Assembly: GCA_041581055.1 (NCBI GenBank)
Contig: JBFGCT010000102.1
Location: forward strand, 1-14,294
DNA: 14,294 bases
Direction of reading: 5' to 3'
DNA from: JBFGCT01 sp041581055
GTDB lineage: Bacteria > Actinomycetota > Acidimicrobiia > Acidimicrobiales > Ilumatobacteraceae
Below the pieces are notes generated by a model. The model searched no databases, was not told the DNA's origin, and saw nothing but the letters and a program-made list of their open reading frames with translations. Of this stretch, positions 13,092 to 14,294 are shown one piece after another. Numbering within the stretch: position 1 is the first letter of the stretch; every line of letters starts with the position of its first letter. The position numbers and the translations under genes are program-made.

Positions 13092-13114
13092 AACCGTGGG
13101 ATCATCTGAGGGCG

Positions 13115-13534
13115 ATGGACGCCGCGACACCGGATCCCACGCTGTTCGACGCCGCGCTCGCGGCGTGGAAACAGGCGCACAGCCCCTATTCCGGCTATCC
13201 GGTCGGCGTCGCGCTCAGGACGCCGTCGGGCGCCGTCTTCACCGGCTGCAACGTGGAGAACGCGTCCTACCCCGAGGGAACGTGCGCCGAGACCGGGGCG
13301 ATCGCGGCGATGGTCCTGGCCGGCGAGCGGGCGATCACCGAGGTCGTCGTCGTCACCGGTGGCGACGTCCCGGGAACCCCGTGCGGGGGCTGCCGGCAGC
13401 GGCTGCGCGAGTTCGCCGGCCCCGACGCCGTCGTCCACTCGTCGACGGTCGACGGCGAAACGCGGCGTTCGACGATGGCCGAGCTGCTCCCGGACTCGTT
13501 CGGGCCGGAACGCCTGCCGCAATCCCAAGATTGA
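13115..13534 (+). CDS. cdd: Cytidine deaminase
   Basis: Zinc enzyme of pyrimidine salvage that converts cytidine and deoxycytidine to the uridine forms. The 139-residue product is the size of the homotetrameric class. The active site is CNVENASYPEGTCAETGAI with the CAE triad (Cys57, catalytic Glu59) and PCGGCRQ with Cys90 and Cys93, giving three Cys zinc ligands. SPYSGYPVGVAL near the N-terminus is also typical. The start at ATG 13115 is chosen because the upstream in-frame ATG (13022) would translate through the inverted repeat and add 31 residues foreign to the family. A GAGGG lies very close (2 nt) to the ATG. The C-terminal tail after the last strand (ELLPDSFGPERLP) is usual. The stop codon lies inside the HAIR-like operator of dnaK. 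Confidence 0.95.
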   Translation: MDAATPDPTLFDAALAAWKQAHSPYSGYPVGVALRTPSGAVFTGCNVENASYPEGTCAETGAIAAMVLAGERAITEVVVVTGGDVPGTPCGGCRQRLREFAGPDAVVHSSTVDGETRRSTMAELLPDSFGPERLPQSQD

Positions 13535-13550
13535 GTCGTCTGCACTCAGG
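13530..13550 (+). promoter_or_regulatory. HAIR element (HspR operator) upstream of dnaK
   Basis: ATTGAGT-N7-ACTCAGG matches the HspR-associated inverted repeat CTTGAGT-N7-ACTCAAG in 6 of 7 positions of each arm, with the correct 7-nt spacer. It lies about 120 bp before the dnaK start and overlaps the cdd stop codon (13532-13534). This indicates heat-shock control by an HspR repressor, as in other actinobacteria where hspR often lies in the dnaK operon. Confidence 0.75.
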
Positions 13551-13566
13551 ATTTCTAACAATCGGG

Positions 13567-13595
13567 TTGTGGCGGCCCAGGTTGTGACGTATCTT
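13567..13595 (+). promoter_or_regulatory. Putative dnaK promoter
   Basis: TTGTGG (13567-13572), a 17-bp spacer and TATCTT (13590-13595) give a reasonable sigma-70-type promoter just downstream of the HAIR element. Transcription would start near 13602, leaving a 5' leader of about 65-70 nt. Confidence 0.45.
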
Positions 13596-13615
13596 GATCG
13601 ACGTCCAAGCAAGAT
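13591..13615 (+). repeat. Short inverted repeat at the dnaK promoter/leader
   Basis: ATCTTG (13591-13596) and CAAGAT (13610-13615) are perfect complements around 13 nt, and a nested CTTG/CAAG pair lies at 13593-13609. It overlaps the proposed -10, so it could be a second regulator-binding site. It does not have HAIR spacing. Confidence 0.35.
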
Positions 13616-13669
13616 CTGCAGCGTGTCGTCCCCCACATCGGCCACGCTGGCGAACAACAGGAGCGTCTC

Positions 13670-14294
13670 ATGGCAAAGGCAGTCGGCATCGACCTCGGAA
13701 CGACCAACTCGGTGGTCGCCGTCCTGGAGGGTGGCGATCCCGTCGTCATCCCGAACTCCGAGGGCGCCCGCACCACCCCCTCGGTCGTCGCGTTCTCGAA
13801 GACCGGCGAGGTGCTCGTCGGCGAGGTCGCCAAGCGGCAGGCGATCACCAACCCCGACCGGACGTTCCGCTCGATCAAGCGCCACATGGGCGAGAGCTGG
13901 AAGTCCGACGACGTCGACGGCAAGCAGTACACGCCCCAGGAGATCTCGGCGCGCACGCTCGGCAAGCTCAAGCGCGACGCCGAGTCGTACCTCGGTGACA
14001 CGGTCACCCAGGCGGTGATCACCGTCCCCGCGTACTTCGACGACGCGCAGCGCACGGCGACCAAGGAGGCGGGCACGATCGCCGGCCTCGAGGTGCTGCG
14101 GATCATCAACGAGCCGACCGCGGCCGCCCTCGCCTACGGCCTCGACAAGAGCAGCGAGGACGAGACGATCCTCGTGTTCGACCTCGGCGGCGGCACGTTC
14201 GACGTGTCGGTGCTCGAGATCGGCGACGGCGTGTTCGAGGTGAAGTCGACCCACGGCGACACCAGCCTCGGCGGCGACGACTGGGACCAGCGGA
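13670..14294 (+). CDS. dnaK: Chaperone DnaK (Hsp70), N-terminal part (3' end outside window)
   Basis: ATP-driven cytosolic chaperone working with DnaJ and GrpE. The first 208 codons are present, covering part of the nucleotide-binding domain: MAKAVGIDLGTTNS (phosphate 1 loop), GEVLVGEVAKRQAITNP, VITVPAYFDDAQRTATKEAG, IINEPTAAALAYGLDK and VFDLGGGTFDVSVL (phosphate 2 loop). The AGGAG Shine-Dalgarno at 13659-13663 is 6 nt from the ATG, making this one of the few genes here with a strong ribosome binding site. The HAIR element upstream points to HspR repression. The ATPase motifs are intact and there is no frameshift in the visible part. Confidence 0.98.
   Translation, partial: MAKAVGIDLGTTNSVVAVLEGGDPVVIPNSEGARTTPSVVAFSKTGEVLVGEVAKRQAITNPDRTFRSIKRHMGESWKSDDVDGKQYTPQEISARTLGKLKRDAESYLGDTVTQAVITVPAYFDDAQRTATKEAGTIAGLEVLRIINEPTAAALAYGLDKSSEDETILVFDLGGGTFDVSVLEIGDGVFEVKSTHGDTSLGGDDWDQR

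Overview
The window is high-GC, tightly packed bacterial chromosome and looks actinobacterial, probably a free-living member of the Acidimicrobiia (an inference). The evidence is strong G/C third-position bias, an HspR-type (HAIR) operator in front of dnaK, several genes whose -10-like hexamer sits exactly 7 nt before the start codon (leaderless pattern), and a type IV pilus locus with PilT and small Cys-terminated pilins. I see no RNA gene, insertion sequence, prophage or CRISPR array.

Layout. (1) 1-3192, pilus region: the 3' part of pilT; a DUF429-like protein that has lost every expected acidic active-site residue; a convergent coiled-coil protein of unknown role; and two tandem, clearly paralogous type IV pilin genes separated by a strong hairpin. 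(2) 3230-4677, minus strand: an exported thioredoxin-fold lipoprotein whose active-site motif is interrupted by an in-frame TGA exactly where the first Cys of CxxC belongs, then gpmA. (3) 4751-11194, plus strand: an M14 zinc carboxypeptidase, the sulfate-activation genes cysD-cysN-cysC (very tightly spaced), and a lipoprotein of the arylsulfotransferase family. (4) 11216-13010: a small DUF2784 membrane protein (minus), an endolysin-like M15-type peptidase with a peptidoglycan-binding domain (plus), and a GNAT acetyltransferase (minus). (5) 13115-14294: cytidine deaminase and the start of dnaK, with a HAIR operator overlapping the cdd stop codon.

Most striking observation: the gene at 3230-3829 reads as one continuous thioredoxin/TlpA-like protein of 199 codons if TGA at codon 98 is read as selenocysteine (W-A-P-H-U-P-T-C). 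The frame is the same on both sides, the cis-Pro segment is present downstream, and a 7-bp hairpin with a 5-nt loop containing G lies at bacterial-SECIS distance after the TGA. Nearly all other genes here use TGA as a normal stop, so whole-genome recoding is not the explanation. A nonsense mutation or a sequencing error remains possible.

How the genes may work together: the pilins each carry one Cys after the N-terminal helix and one as the very last residue, which suggests an extracytoplasmic disulfide. The exported thiol-redox protein lies next to them in convergent orientation, so a functional link is conceivable but unproven. CysDNC makes PAPS; no PAPS or APS reductase is present in the window, and the neighbouring sulfotransferase-family lipoprotein raises the possibility of sulfated products rather than only sulfur assimilation.
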